64,000 bases of DNA from Myxococcaceae bacterium (GTDB taxonomy: Bacteria; Myxococcota; Myxococcia; Myxococcales; Myxococcaceae). The position numbers and the translations under genes were made by a program. The DNA is taken from the NCBI GenBank assembly GCA_017881265.1, contig JADGRA010000006.1:1-64000 (forward strand), written 5' to 3'. This document shows positions 38,319-50,401 of this stretch, in pieces. Every line of letters begins with the position of its first letter. Positions within the stretch are counted from its first letter, which is position 1. A model generated the notes under the pieces. The model made no database searches. It had not been told where the DNA came from and saw only the letters and a list, made by a program, of their open reading frames with translations.

Positions 38319-39784
38319 CTGCCTGCCCGGTGCAGACGCAGGCCGTCCGCGCCCCCCACCAGCTGGCCGTGGTGGTGGACTCGCGGCGCCTCTCCTTTCG
38401 AGAGCTGGACGCGGAAGTGACGGCCTGGGCTGGCCGGCTGCATGCGCGCGGTGTGGGGCCGGGCGGCCGCGTGGCCCTCCTCGCGTGGAATGGCCTCTCG
38501 GCGGTGGCGCTGCTGTTCGCCGTCCGTCGCTTGGGCGCGGCGCTGGCCCCCCTCAACGCGCGCCTGGTCAGGCCGGAACTGGCTGCACTCGTCGGGCGGC
38601 TGGCGCCGCAGGCCCTCCTCGTCGAGGAGGCGCTTCTGGACAGTCTTCCGGAGGGGGAGGTGTTGGAAGCCGTGGCGCGAGAGCCTGCCGAGGCACCGCC
38701 CGCCAGCGCAGGGGGTGGCCTGGACGCCGACTGGGCGGTCCTCTTCACCTCCGGCACCACCGGGCAGCCGAAGGGGGCGCGCCTTCCCGTCCGGGCCTTC
38801 CTCGCCAGTGCCGCCGCCTCGCGCGCCAACCTGGGCGCCGCTGCAGAGGAGCGCTGGCTATGTAACCTGCCCCTGTTTCACGTGGGGGGCCTGGCCATGG
38901 CCGTGCGGTGCGGCGTCGACGGTGCGGCCCTCGTCGTCCACCGCCGCTTTGACGCCGTCCAGACGGTGCGGGCGCTGTCCGAGGAAGCCATCACCCACGC
39001 CAGCCTGGTGGCGCGCACGCTGGCCCTGGCGCTGGAGGCCGGTGCTGGGCCGGGCACCCTGCGGGCGGTGCTGGTGGGTGGAGGGCCGGTGCCTGCAGAA
39101 CTGGCCGGCCGGGCGCGCCGGGCCGGCCTGCCGGTGCTTCAGACGTATGGCCTCACCGAGGCCTGTTCGCAGGTGGCCACGGAGCGACCGGCCGAGGCGG
39201 ACGGCACCACGGCCGGCCGTGCGCTGCCGGGACTGGCGCTGCGCATTGCCGCCGCCGACGGCACCCCGGCCAGCCCGGGTGAGGCGGGAGAAATTCACGT
39301 CCAGGGGCCCACCCTCATGGCGGGGTACCTGGAGGACGGGGAGGCCTCGGCCCGGGCGCTGGCCGGCGGCTGGCTTCACACCGGGGACGTGGGAAGCCTG
39401 GACGCGCAGGGGCGCCTGCGGGTGCTGGCGCGCCGGCTGGACCTCATCCTCTCCGGCGGGGAAAACGTCTACCCGGCCGAGGTGGAAGCGGTGCTGGCCG
39501 CGCACCCGGCGGTGGCGGAGGCGGCGGTGGTGGGGCGGCCCGACGCCGCCTGGGGCGAAGTCCCGGTGGCGGCCGTGGTGCTGCGCCCCGGCGCCCGGGC
39601 CGATGGACTTCTGGAGTGGGCGCGCGGCCGGCTGGCGCGCTTCAAGGTGCCGGCCGAGGTGGTGGCGGTGACTGCGCTTCCCCGCACGGCGGCGGAGAAA
39701 GTGGACCGGGCTGCGCTGCGAGAGGTCCTGGCGGCAGCCGGACGAGACGGACGTGAACCAGCAACCGGGAAGAGGGCCTTGTGA
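38312..39784 (+). CDS. menE: o-Succinylbenzoate-CoA ligase
   Basis: A 490-residue adenylate-forming enzyme. The ATP loop is LFTSGTTGQPKGA, the A5 motif is LQTYGLTEACSQVAT, the A7/A8 region is GWLHTGDVGSLDAQGRLRVLARRLDLILSGGENVYP, and the A10 lysine lies in PRTAAEKVDRAAL. It is shorter and Ala-rich at the N-terminus compared with general acyl-CoA synthetases, as MenE usually is. ATG 38312 starts inside the last codons of menC. Last enzyme of the men set before the polyprenyl synthase. Confidence 0.92.
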   Translation: MVTACPVQTQAVRAPHQLAVVVDSRRLSFRELDAEVTAWAGRLHARGVGPGGRVALLAWNGLSAVALLFAVRRLGAALAPLNARLVRPELAALVGRLAPQALLVEEALLDSLPEGEVLEAVAREPAEAPPASAGGGLDADWAVLFTSGTTGQPKGARLPVRAFLASAAASRANLGAAAEERWLCNLPLFHVGGLAMAVRCGVDGAALVVHRRFDAVQTVRALSEEAITHASLVARTLALALEAGAGPGTLRAVLVGGGPVPAELAGRARRAGLPVLQTYGLTEACSQVATERPAEADGTTAGRALPGLALRIAAADGTPASPGEAGEIHVQGPTLMAGYLEDGEASARALAGGWLHTGDVGSLDAQGRLRVLARRLDLILSGGENVYPAEVEAVLAAHPAVAEAAVVGRPDAAWGEVPVAAVVLRPGARADGLLEWARGRLARFKVPAEVVAVTALPRTAAEKVDRAALREVLAAAGRDGREPATGKRAL

Positions 39785-39828
39785 GAGCGAGAAGCGTGGC
39801 CGGGGAAACCAGCAGCGAAGGGCGCCAA

Positions 39829-39855
39829 GTTCACGTAGTCTTGAACGCGGTGAAC
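39829..39855 (+). promoter_or_regulatory. Three-half-site operator-like element before the polyprenyl synthase
   Basis: It reads GTTCA, seven bases, TTGAAC, three bases, GTGAAC, the same layout as the element at 31567-31593. It ends five bases before the ATG at 39861, where a ribosome binding site would be expected. The 76-base gap it sits in is the only sizeable gap in the men operon, so it may mark an internal promoter for the polyprenyl synthase and the regulator gene that follows. Confidence 0.5.
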
Positions 39856-39860
39856 CTCCC

Positions 39861-40847
39861 ATGGAACTGACCGCGGCCGCCAATGAGTTCCTGCGGGCCA
39901 CCGAAGACCGGCTGGGCCTCGTCCTCAACCGCGCCGGGGGCGGGGTGGCTGCCTCGGACACGCTGGGCAATGCGGCCCGACACCTGTGCATCGGCGGCGG
40001 GGGGAAGCGGCTGCGGCCGCTGATGGTGCATCTGTTTGGACGGGCCGTGGACGCCTCGGCCGCCTCGCTGCTCCACGTCGGGGTGGCGGCCGAGTTGGTG
40101 CACTCGGCCAGCCTCCTGCACGACGACGTGGTGGACCAGGGCATGTTCCGCCGCGGTCGGCCGACGGTGAATGCCCTGTGGGGCAACATCGTCGCGGTGA
40201 TGGGGGGAGACCTGCTGCTCTGCGTGGCCCTCGATGAATTGTCCACGCTGGACCGGGCGGTGACGGCCAGCGCGGTCGCCACCGTGGCGGAGATGACGCG
40301 GGCCACCATCGGCGAGGTGGAGGCCCGCGGGGACCTCTCCCTGCCGCCCGAACGGCTGCGTGCCATTGCCGAGGGAAAGACGGGTGCCCTGTTTGGCTTC
40401 TGTGGCGCCGCCGCGGCGACGCTGGCCGGCAAGCCCGAGGTCGCGCGCCGGTTTGACACCTTCGGGCGCCATCTGGGCGTGGCCTTTCAGATTGCCGATG
40501 ACTTGAAGGACCTCACCGGAGGCGACCCGGGCAAGCCCCCCTTCGCCGACATCCGTGCACGCACCCCGTCCTTGCCGCTGCTGCTGGCCGCCGCCAGCGA
40601 CGCCGAGGTGCGCCGGGGCCTCAAGGAACTGTGGGCCTTCGGGTCCATGCCAGATGAGAGGGTGCGCGAGGTGGGTCAGGCGGTCCTCGGCAGCCCGGCG
40701 ATGGGGGAGGCGCGCGTGGAGCTCCACCGGGAAATCTCCCGCGCCCTGGATGCGCTCGGCACCTACGCACAGGAGCCGGGTGGGGAGCAGCTGGTGGCCT
40801 GGACGCAGGCGCTGGGCGAGGCCTTCGTGGAGGGAATTCCAGCATGA
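39861..40847 (+). CDS. Polyprenyl diphosphate synthase
   Basis: A 328-residue trans-prenyltransferase making the isoprenoid tail, probably for menaquinone. The first Asp-rich motif is SASLLHDDVVDQG with RRGRPTVNALWGN after it; the second is AFQIADDLKDLTGG. GGGGKRLRPLMVHLFG near the N-terminus is the family's substrate Lys/Arg site. Small residues before the first motif suggest a long product, but chain length is not predicted here. No ribosome site precedes ATG 39861; the upstream space is taken by the three-half-site element. It overlaps the regulator gene by four bases. Confidence 0.92.
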   Translation: MELTAAANEFLRATEDRLGLVLNRAGGGVAASDTLGNAARHLCIGGGGKRLRPLMVHLFGRAVDASAASLLHVGVAAELVHSASLLHDDVVDQGMFRRGRPTVNALWGNIVAVMGGDLLLCVALDELSTLDRAVTASAVATVAEMTRATIGEVEARGDLSLPPERLRAIAEGKTGALFGFCGAAAATLAGKPEVARRFDTFGRHLGVAFQIADDLKDLTGGDPGKPPFADIRARTPSLPLLLAAASDAEVRRGLKELWAFGSMPDERVREVGQAVLGSPAMGEARVELHREISRALDALGTYAQEPGGEQLVAWTQALGEAFVEGIPA

Positions 40848-41464
40848 AGGGCTATGGCTGGTCCGATGCGCCGATGGTGTCGCCCGGTGACCCGGAAGAG
40901 GGCGGGCTGCCGCGCTGGGAATCCATCGCCGTGGAAGCGGTCGGCCATGTCATTGAATTCTGGGGTTTCAAGCACAACCAGGGCCGGGTGTGGGCGCTCT
41001 TGTACCTGCGGGCGACCGCGATGAGCGCCACGCAGTTGGAGGATGCGCTCGGGCTCAGCAAGGGGGGCGTGTCCATGCTGGTCCGGGACCTGGAACGCTG
41101 GGGAGTGGTACACCGAGTGCGCCAGCCGGGGGCTGGGGCCTGGCACTACGCCTCGGAGACGGACCTGGTGCGGATGGTGACCCGCGTCATTGAAGAGCGC
41201 GAGCTGGCCTTTCTCTCCCGCATCCGGGCCGAGCTGACCGAGGCCCGTCGCGTCGCGTCGAGCGCCCCCGGCGTGGCGCGGGACCGGCTGGCCCGCCTGG
41301 AACGCATGAATTCCCTGGCCCAGGCGGCCGAGCGGGCGCTGCGTGTGTTCCTGCGCACCGCGCGACTGGACGTCCGTTCCATGCTGGCCACCTTCCGGGA
41401 CCCCGGCGCGGCACTGCGGGCGCGCGGCTCCGCCCCCCTGTCCGTCCCCCAGCAGAAGTCTTGA
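40844..41464 (+). CDS. GbsR/MarR-type winged-helix transcriptional regulator
   Basis: A 206-residue predicted DNA-binding protein. The N-terminal half has VGHVIEFWGFKHNQGRVWALLYL, then the wHTH helices MSATQLEDALGLSKGGVSMLVRDLERWGVVHRV and wing GAGAWHYASE, a GbsR pattern. The C-terminal half is a long helix pair suitable for dimerisation. It has no obvious effector pocket. Coupled by ATGA to the polyprenyl synthase, it is the only regulator in the men block, making it the natural candidate to bind the elements at 31567 and 39829. Confidence 0.85.
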   Translation: MKGYGWSDAPMVSPGDPEEGGLPRWESIAVEAVGHVIEFWGFKHNQGRVWALLYLRATAMSATQLEDALGLSKGGVSMLVRDLERWGVVHRVRQPGAGAWHYASETDLVRMVTRVIEERELAFLSRIRAELTEARRVASSAPGVARDRLARLERMNSLAQAAERALRVFLRTARLDVRSMLATFRDPGAALRARGSAPLSVPQQKS

Positions 41465-41624
41465 CAGTCCGCCCGCCGCCGACGTACGACCGCCGGACTT
41501 TTTGACGCAGGGCCGCGCTGCTTTCCCCAGAGGAGGAGTGTCCGCACCCCTCAGTTCGGACTTCTGTTTTTCTGGATGCCGTTGAAAGCCCGGCCACTCT
41601 GGGAGGGGGGGCCGGGCTTTCTTG
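41461..41624 (+). ncRNA. Possible small RNA between regulator and zinc-ribbon genes
   Basis: A perfect TTGACA (41461-41466) overlapping the regulator's stop, with TACGAC 18 bases further, could form a promoter. Downstream are an imperfect hairpin AGTCCG/CGGACT with TTTTT (41466-41503), GAGGAGGAG near 41531, a GTCCG/CGGAC hairpin followed by TTCTGTTTTTCT, and a strong terminator at 41585-41624. This would give an RNA of roughly 120 bases. Only sequence inspection supports it; it could equally be three stacked terminators. Confidence 0.2.
41585..41624. terminator. Strong rho-independent terminator
   Basis: An 11-base perfect stem (AAAGCCCGGCC and GGCCGGGCTTT, arms 41585-41595 and 41610-41620) with a 14-base loop is followed by CTTG. 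The A-rich left arm gives a T-run on the minus strand too, so it can stop transcription from both convergent sides (men operon and the zinc-ribbon gene). Confidence 0.8.
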
Positions 41625-41661
41625 TCCGCCCTCCGCCCGCGGCTAGCCAGCCGAACGGGCG

Positions 41662-42009
41662 CTAGGCCTCGTCCTCGTCGGCGTCTTCCTCGTCGTCGTC
41701 GAGGTCGTCGTCGTCCTCATCGTCGTCGAGGTCGTCCTCGTCTTCTTCTTCCTCGTCTTCTTCGTCGGCCTTGGCGTCGAGGTCTTCCAGGTCCTCGGTC
41801 TCGAAGGCCATGGCCAGGCTGAACTTCTTCCCCAGCGCCGCCACCTGGGTGCGCATCTCGGTCAGCGCCGCGACGAAGTCCTCGACCAGGTTGGCCGGTG
41901 CCTTGGCGTCGCAGCTGGTGCAGACCAGCTTCTCGGAACCATCACTCAGGTCCTGGACGTCGATTTCGAAGGTCGCGTCGCACTTCTGGCAAGTGAAGTC
42001 GATGGTCAT
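41662..42009 (-). CDS. Zinc-ribbon protein with highly acidic C-terminus
   Basis: A 115-residue protein. The N-terminus carries two Cys-x2-Cys knuckles (FTCQKCDATF and LVCTSCDAK), a probable zinc ribbon. A short helix follows (LVEDFVAALTEMRTQVAALGKKFSLA). From about residue 75 the sequence is almost only Asp and Glu with a few Leu/Ala. Acidic tails of this kind occur in histone-like chaperones and in proteins binding basic partners. The start ATG lies two codons from the citrate synthase stop, so it is co-transcribed with gltA. Function unknown. Confidence 0.8.
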   Translation of the reverse strand: MTIDFTCQKCDATFEIDVQDLSDGSEKLVCTSCDAKAPANLVEDFVAALTEMRTQVAALGKKFSLAMAFETEDLEDLDAKADEEDEEEEDEDDLDDDEDDDDLDDDEEDADEDEA

Positions 42010-42015
42010 GGTCGC

Positions 42016-43308
<1,293 letters not shown>

Positions 43309-43403
43309 GCTGTCCTCATTCCCCCGGGCGGGGCTCGGTTGCAACCCCAAAAAAGCCGCCCGTGCATTGTGCTCCAAGGACGGGTCTGGCGCTCGAAATG
43401 AGA

Positions 43404-43422
43404 TGCGCACCGCGGGTGCGCA
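43404..43422. promoter_or_regulatory. Inverted repeat in the gltA/icd divergent promoter region
   Basis: TGCGCACC, GCG, GGTGCGCA form a perfect 8-3-8 palindrome about midway between the two divergent TCA-cycle genes. A second palindrome, GCAAG-G-CTTGC, follows at 43420-43430. Placement just upstream of the proposed icd promoter suits a regulator site. Confidence 0.45.
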
Positions 43423-43426
43423 AGGC

Positions 43427-43456
43427 TTGCGGCTTCTTCGCGGAGGAGCCTATACC
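43427..43456 (+). promoter_or_regulatory. Putative icd promoter
   Basis: TTGCGG (43427-43432) and TATACC (43451-43456) are 18 bases apart, a fair sigma-70 match mainly at the -10. The start of transcription would fall near 43463, about 30 bases before the icd ATG, leaving the palindrome at roughly -40 to -60. Confidence 0.35.
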
Positions 43457-43492
43457 CCCGCCGCCCCCACGGGGGCCTTCCGGAGGTCATCC

Positions 43493-45776
<2,284 letters not shown>

Positions 45777-45807
45777 GACGACGCACGGGCGAGTCGAACG
45801 AGGAACG

Positions 45808-46980
45808 ATGAAAATCCACGAGTACCAGGGCAAGGAGCTGTTCCGGAAATACGGCGTCCCGGTGCCCCGCGGCATCCTGGCGACCACGCCCGCCGAGGCC
45901 GAGCAGGCCGCCCGGCAGCTCAACACCAAGGTGGTGGTGGTCAAGGCGCAGATTCATGCCGGCGGCCGGGGGAAGGGCGGCGGGGTGAAGCTGGCTCGCT
46001 CGCCTGAGGAGGCCCGGAAGCTGGCCTCGGAAATCCTCGGAATGCAGCTCCGCACGCACCAGACGGGTCCGGCGGGGCAGAAGGTCCGCAAGGTGTACAT
46101 CGAGGAGGGGCTCGACATCGCCCGCGAGCTCTACCTGGGAATGACCCTCGACCGGGCCCTGTCTCGGGTCAGCATCATGGCCTCGAGCGAGGGCGGGGTG
46201 GAAATCGAGGAAGTGGCCGCCAAGCATCCCGAGCGCATCCACGTCGAATCCGTCGACCCGGGCGCCGGCTTCTGCGACTTCCAGGGACGAAAGTTGGCCT
46301 TCGCGCTCGGCCTCACCGGCCCCACCGTCGGGCGCTTCGTCGCCTTCTGCCGCGCGCTCGAGCGCTGTTACGTGGAAACCGACGCGAGCCTCGCGGAGGT
46401 CAATCCGCTCGTCGTCCTCAAGGACGGCGGGGTGGTGGCCCTCGACTCGAAGATGAACTTCGACGACAACGCGCTGTACCGGCATGCCGACGTCGCCGCG
46501 TACCGCGACGTGGACGAGGAGGACCCGCGGGAGGCCAAGGCCAAGGAGTTCGACCTGGCGTACATCGCGCTGGACGGGAACATCGGCTGCATGGTGAACG
46601 GCGCCGGCCTGGCGATGGCCACCATGGACACCATCAAGCTGGTGGGAGGGGCGCCGGCGAACTTCCTCGACGTCGGCGGCGGGGCCACCCGCGAGAAGGT
46701 GACGGCGGCCTTCAAGCTGATTCTCGACGACCCCGGGGTGAAGGCCGTGCTGGTCAACATCTTCGGAGGCATCATGAAGTGCGACGTCATTGCCGATGGA
46801 GTGGTGGCGGCAGCACGCGAAGTCCAGCTGCGGGTCCCGCTGGTGGTGCGCCTCGAAGGCACCAACGTGGAGAAGGGCAAGGAGATTCTGCGGACGTCGG
46901 GCCTGGCCATCACGCCCGCCGACAACCTGCGCCAGGCGGCGGAACGGGCCGTGGCCGCCGTCCGCGGGGTGAAGTCATGA
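45808..46980 (+). CDS. sucC: Succinyl-CoA synthetase beta subunit
   Basis: A 390-residue ATP-grasp subunit that makes ATP (or GTP) from succinyl-CoA. It begins [22 protein letters not shown], the diagnostic N-terminus. [44 protein letters not shown] and the C-terminal [36 protein letters not shown] are intact. Its stop overlaps the sucD start by four bases (ATGA). Confidence 0.97.
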   Translation: MKIHEYQGKELFRKYGVPVPRGILATTPAEAEQAARQLNTKVVVVKAQIHAGGRGKGGGVKLARSPEEARKLASEILGMQLRTHQTGPAGQKVRKVYIEEGLDIARELYLGMTLDRALSRVSIMASSEGGVEIEEVAAKHPERIHVESVDPGAGFCDFQGRKLAFALGLTGPTVGRFVAFCRALERCYVETDASLAEVNPLVVLKDGGVVALDSKMNFDDNALYRHADVAAYRDVDEEDPREAKAKEFDLAYIALDGNIGCMVNGAGLAMATMDTIKLVGGAPANFLDVGGGATREKVTAAFKLILDDPGVKAVLVNIFGGIMKCDVIADGVVAAAREVQLRVPLVVRLEGTNVEKGKEILRTSGLAITPADNLRQAAERAVAAVRGVKS

Positions 46981-47870
46981 GCATCCTGGTCGACGGCAAC
47001 ACACGCGTCCTGTGCCAGGGCATCACCGGTGCCGCCGGTTCATTCCACTGCGGGCAGATGCTGGAGTACGGGACGGAGCTGGTGGCCGGGGTGACGCCGG
47101 GGAAGGGTGGCACGCGGTTTCAGGAGGACGTCCCCGTCTTCAACACCGTGACCGAGGCGGTCCGGGAGACGGGCGCCAACGCGAGCGTCATCTTCGTCCC
47201 CCCGGCCTTCGCGGCCGACGCCATCCTGGAGGCCGCCGACGCAGGGGTGTCCCTCATCATCACCATCACCGAGGGCATTCCGGTGCTGGACATGGTGCGG
47301 TGCAAGTACGCGCTGCGCGGCTATTCGTCCGTGCGTCTGGTGGGGCCCAACTGTCCCGGCGTCATCACGCCGGGAGCGAAGTGCAAGATTGGCATCATGC
47401 CGGGCCACATCCACCGTCCCGGGCGCATCGGAGTGGTGTCGCGCTCCGGAACGCTGACCTACGAGGCCGTCTACCAGCTCACCCAGCTCAACCTCGGCCA
47501 GTCCACCGCGGTGGGCATCGGCGGAGACCCCGTCAACGGGACGGACTTCGTGGACTGCCTGAAGCTCTTCAATGCGGACCCCGATACCGACGCCGTCATC
47601 ATGATTGGCGAAATCGGCGGCAGCGCCGAGGAGACGGCAGCGGACTACATCGCCCGCGAGTTCAAGAAGCCCATCGCCGGCTTCATCGCCGGCGTGTCCG
47701 CACCACCCGGAAAGCGGATGGGCCATGCTGGCGCCATCATCGCCGGGGGAAAAGGCACCGCGGCGGAGAAGATTCGGGCCATGGAGGCTGCGGGCGTGCT
47801 GATGGCGCCTTCCCCCACCGAGCTCGGAACCACCCTTCAGGCCGCTCTCAAGCGGGGAGCCCGCAGCTGA
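46977..47870 (+). CDS. sucD: Succinyl-CoA synthetase alpha subunit
   Basis: A 297-residue CoA-binding subunit. The CoA loop is [19 protein letters not shown] with TPGKGG. The phosphorylated histidine lies in [38 protein letters not shown] and [15 protein letters not shown] are also standard. ATG 46977 overlaps the sucC stop. ndk follows after 31 bases. Confidence 0.97.
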   Translation: MSILVDGNTRVLCQGITGAAGSFHCGQMLEYGTELVAGVTPGKGGTRFQEDVPVFNTVTEAVRETGANASVIFVPPAFAADAILEAADAGVSLIITITEGIPVLDMVRCKYALRGYSSVRLVGPNCPGVITPGAKCKIGIMPGHIHRPGRIGVVSRSGTLTYEAVYQLTQLNLGQSTAVGIGGDPVNGTDFVDCLKLFNADPDTDAVIMIGEIGGSAEETAADYIAREFKKPIAGFIAGVSAPPGKRMGHAGAIIAGGKGTAAEKIRAMEAAGVLMAPSPTELGTTLQAALKRGARS

Positions 47871-47901
47871 ACTTGCAGTCCAGGAAGGGAACGACACCGC
47901 A

Positions 47902-48339
47902 ATGGTACAGGAACGGACGCTGTCCATCATCAAGCCGGACGGCCTGGAGAAGGGCGTCATCGGGAAAATCATCGCCCGCTTCGAGGAGCACGGGCTGAAG
48001 CCCGTGGCGATTCGGCTGGCCCACCTCTCGACCCGGGAGGCGGAAGGCTTCTACGCCGTTCACAAGGCGCGACCCTTCTTCAAGGACCTCGTCACCTTCA
48101 TGACGTCGGGACCCGTGGTGCTGATGGTGCTGGAGGGGGAAAATGCCATCCAGCGCAACCGCGACATCATGGGGGCCACCAACCCGGCGAATGCCGCCCC
48201 GGGCACCATTCGCAAGGACTTTGCCACCGACGTGGAGAAGAACACCGTGCATGGGTCGGACGGCCCGGACACGGCCAAGGCCGAGATTGCGTACTTCTTC
48301 CGCGAGACCGAGCTCCACCCCTACGCCTACCGTCGCTAG
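47902..48339 (+). CDS. ndk: Nucleoside diphosphate kinase
   Basis: A 145-residue enzyme exchanging gamma-phosphates between nucleotides. It starts with [17 protein letters not shown], has the [14 protein letters not shown] and [20 protein letters not shown] motifs, and the active His in [12 protein letters not shown]. All three are intact. It follows sucCD, a neighbour arrangement found in several delta-type proteobacteria. An acyltransferase frame overlaps its 3' end. Confidence 0.97.
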   Translation: MVQERTLSIIKPDGLEKGVIGKIIARFEEHGLKPVAIRLAHLSTREAEGFYAVHKARPFFKDLVTFMTSGPVVLMVLEGENAIQRNRDIMGATNPANAAPGTIRKDFATDVEKNTVHGSDGPDTAKAEIAYFFRETELHPYAYRR

Positions 48340-49195
48340 CCCGACGGCTGTCGCCGGGGCCGGCGGGCCAGCCCCCACCCCGGCCTACAGCGCCGCCTTC
48401 GTCCTCGGGCTGCGGCGGTGGTTCTGGCCCTGGGCGCGCCTGTGGTTCCGGCCCACCATCTCCGGGTGGGAACACCTCCCGGAGACGCCCTTCCTCTGCG
48501 TCGCCAACCACAGCGGCTACGGGGTGATGGAGATTCTGACGCTGCTGTGCCTGTGGGCCGAGCGGTTCGGGCTGTCGCGGCCCGTGGTGGGCCTGGCGCA
48601 TGACATCGGGCTGTGGTGGCCCTTTCGCCTCGTCGTGCTGCGGATTGGCGGCGTGCGCGCGAGCAGCGCGGCTGGCCTCCGGCCGCTGGCCCAGGGCTTT
48701 CCGGTGCTGGTGTTTCCTGGCGGGGACCTGGACGCGCTGCGCCCTTTCCGTGCGCGGAACCAGGTGGTGTGGGGCCACCGGCATGGCTTTCTCCGCACAG
48801 CGCGCGACGCGCGGGTGCCGGTGGTGCCGCTCGTCATCTCCGGCAGCCACGCCCAGTACACCCTGCTGCCCGGAGGGCCCCTCATCGCCCGGCTGCTGGG
48901 CCTTCGCCACCTCCGCCTGGCCACCTGGCCCCTTCCCCTCGGCGGCGCCGTGCTGCTTGGCGCGCTCGGCCTGTGGCTGGCCGGCCTTCTCGCTGGACCC
49001 TGGGTGCTGCTGGCCCTGGGCTTGGCCTTCTGGCCCAACCCGACGCGCATCGACTACCGGTTTCTCCCGCCGGAGGCGCCGCCCGGCGCGGACGTCGAGG
49101 GTCCGGTGCTGGCCCAGCGGGCGACGGCCTTGCGCCAGCGGATGGAAGGCGCGCTGGGCGAGCTCGCCGCGACACGCCGGACGCCCTGGGGCTGA
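48287..49195 (+). CDS. Lysophospholipid acyltransferase-family protein
   Basis: About 300 residues with the LPLAT pattern. [16 protein letters not shown] carries the catalytic His motif, [15 protein letters not shown] is the second acyltransferase block, and [22 protein letters not shown] the third. Hydrophobic helices lie in the C-terminal third. No ATG, GTG or TTG occurs between the ndk stop and this catalytic motif. The frame continues upstream, so the TTG at 48287 (53-base overlap with ndk) is chosen; ATG 48251 is another possibility. The acyl acceptor is not known. Confidence 0.75.
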   Translation: MRTSSARPSSTPTPTVASPTAVAGAGGPAPTPAYSAAFVLGLRRWFWPWARLWFRPTISGWEHLPETPFLCVANHSGYGVMEILTLLCLWAERFGLSRPVVGLAHDIGLWWPFRLVVLRIGGVRASSAAGLRPLAQGFPVLVFPGGDLDALRPFRARNQVVWGHRHGFLRTARDARVPVVPLVISGSHAQYTLLPGGPLIARLLGLRHLRLATWPLPLGGAVLLGALGLWLAGLLAGPWVLLALGLAFWPNPTRIDYRFLPPEAPPGADVEGPVLAQRATALRQRMEGALGELAATRRTPWG

Positions 49196-49242
49196 GCGTT
49201 TTGACTCGGTGGCCTGCACCGTGCGAAAGGCCGCAGGTTGAC

Positions 49243-50340
49243 GTGGACACACCAACGCCACAGTCCCGCTTGGACGTGCTCAGCCTACCGCTGACGGCGC
49301 TGACGGCGCTGTTGGTGGACAGCTACGGGGAGCGGCCTTTTCGGGCGCGGCAGCTCTACACCTGGCTGCACCAGCGGGGCGAGACTTCGTTCGAGCGGAT
49401 GACGGACTTGCCCGCCGCCTTCCGCCAGCGGCTCGCCGCAGTCGCCGACGTCACGCCGCTGGTGGTGGACCTCGAGCAGCGCAGCATGGACGGGACGGTG
49501 AAGTACCGCTTCAAGACGCGGGACGGCCGCCTCATCGAGTCGGTGTACATGCCGAGCGTCGACCGGCGGACGCTGTGCGTCTCGACCCAGGTCGGCTGTG
49601 CGATGGCCTGTCGCTTCTGCATGACGGGGACGCTGGGACTGCAGCGCAACCTCACCGCCGGCGAGATAGTTGCCCAGGTCCACGAAGTGAACCGGCGGGT
49701 GGCGTTGGAAGAGGGGCTGGCCACGACGCGGCCGCTCACCAACCTGGTCTTCATGGGAATGGGCGAGCCGCTGCACAACTTCGACAACCTGAAGGCGGCG
49801 CTCACCATCCTGCAGTCGAAGGAGGGGCCCAATTTTTCCCACCGCCACATCACCGTCTCGACGGTGGGGCTGGTGCCGATGATTGAGCGACTGGGCGCCG
49901 AGACGGACGTCAAGCTGGCCATCTCGCTGAACGCCAGTCACGACGGCCAGCGCTCGGAGCTCATGCCGGTCAACCGCAAGTGGAACATTGCCGAGCTGAT
50001 GGAGGCGTGCCGGCGGTTTCCCTTACGCCAGGGGCGCCGCATCACCTTCGAATACGTGCTGCTGCGCGGGGTGAACGACAGTGACGAGGACGCCCGGCGG
50101 CTGGTCGAGCTGCTTCGCGACGTCCCGGCCAAGGTGAACCTCATCCCCTACAACGACAGTCCCGGCCTGGGCTTCCACTCCACCGGGGAAGGCGGCGCCG
50201 AGGCGTTTCGGGAGATTCTGGCCACCGGCCACGTGGCCGCCTTCATCCGGGCCAACCGGGGCCGCGACATTGCCGCCGCGTGCGGTCAGCTGGCCAATCG
50301 TTCAGGGCGAGAGGCTGAGGCAACTGCTCTGAATCACTAG
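49243..50340 (+). CDS. rlmN: 23S rRNA/tRNA adenine-C2 methyltransferase RlmN
   Basis: A 365-residue radical-SAM enzyme methylating A2503 of 23S rRNA and A37 of some tRNAs. The iron-sulfur cysteines are in CAMACRFC, preceded by the RTLCVSTQVG segment. LTNLVFMGMGEPLHN, HITVSTVGLVPMI and the C-terminal Cys in RDIAAACGQLAN (the methyl-carrier position) are intact. GTG 49243 follows a weak AGG; TTG 49201 in the same frame is an alternative. It precedes the rpsP operon by 61 bases. Confidence 0.94.
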   Translation: MDTPTPQSRLDVLSLPLTALTALLVDSYGERPFRARQLYTWLHQRGETSFERMTDLPAAFRQRLAAVADVTPLVVDLEQRSMDGTVKYRFKTRDGRLIESVYMPSVDRRTLCVSTQVGCAMACRFCMTGTLGLQRNLTAGEIVAQVHEVNRRVALEEGLATTRPLTNLVFMGMGEPLHNFDNLKAALTILQSKEGPNFSHRHITVSTVGLVPMIERLGAETDVKLAISLNASHDGQRSELMPVNRKWNIAELMEACRRFPLRQGRRITFEYVLLRGVNDSDEDARRLVELLRDVPAKVNLIPYNDSPGLGFHSTGEGGAEAFREILATGHVAAFIRANRGRDIAAACGQLANRSGREAEATALNH

Positions 50341-50346
50341 GGCTTC

Positions 50347-50382
50347 TTGACTTTGATGGGGCGGGGCGCTACACCCCGCCCC
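50347..50382 (+). promoter_or_regulatory. Putative rpsP promoter and hairpin
   Basis: TTGACT (50347-50352) and TACACC (50370-50375) are 17 bases apart, a fair promoter for the ribosome operon. A 9-base GC stem (GGGGCGGGG and CCCCGCCCC, 50358-50366 and 50374-50382) overlaps it. No T-run follows, so it is more likely a rlmN 3' hairpin or leader structure than an efficient terminator. Confidence 0.35.
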
Positions 50383-50401
50383 CCTTCCGAGGAGTCGTGT
50401 C

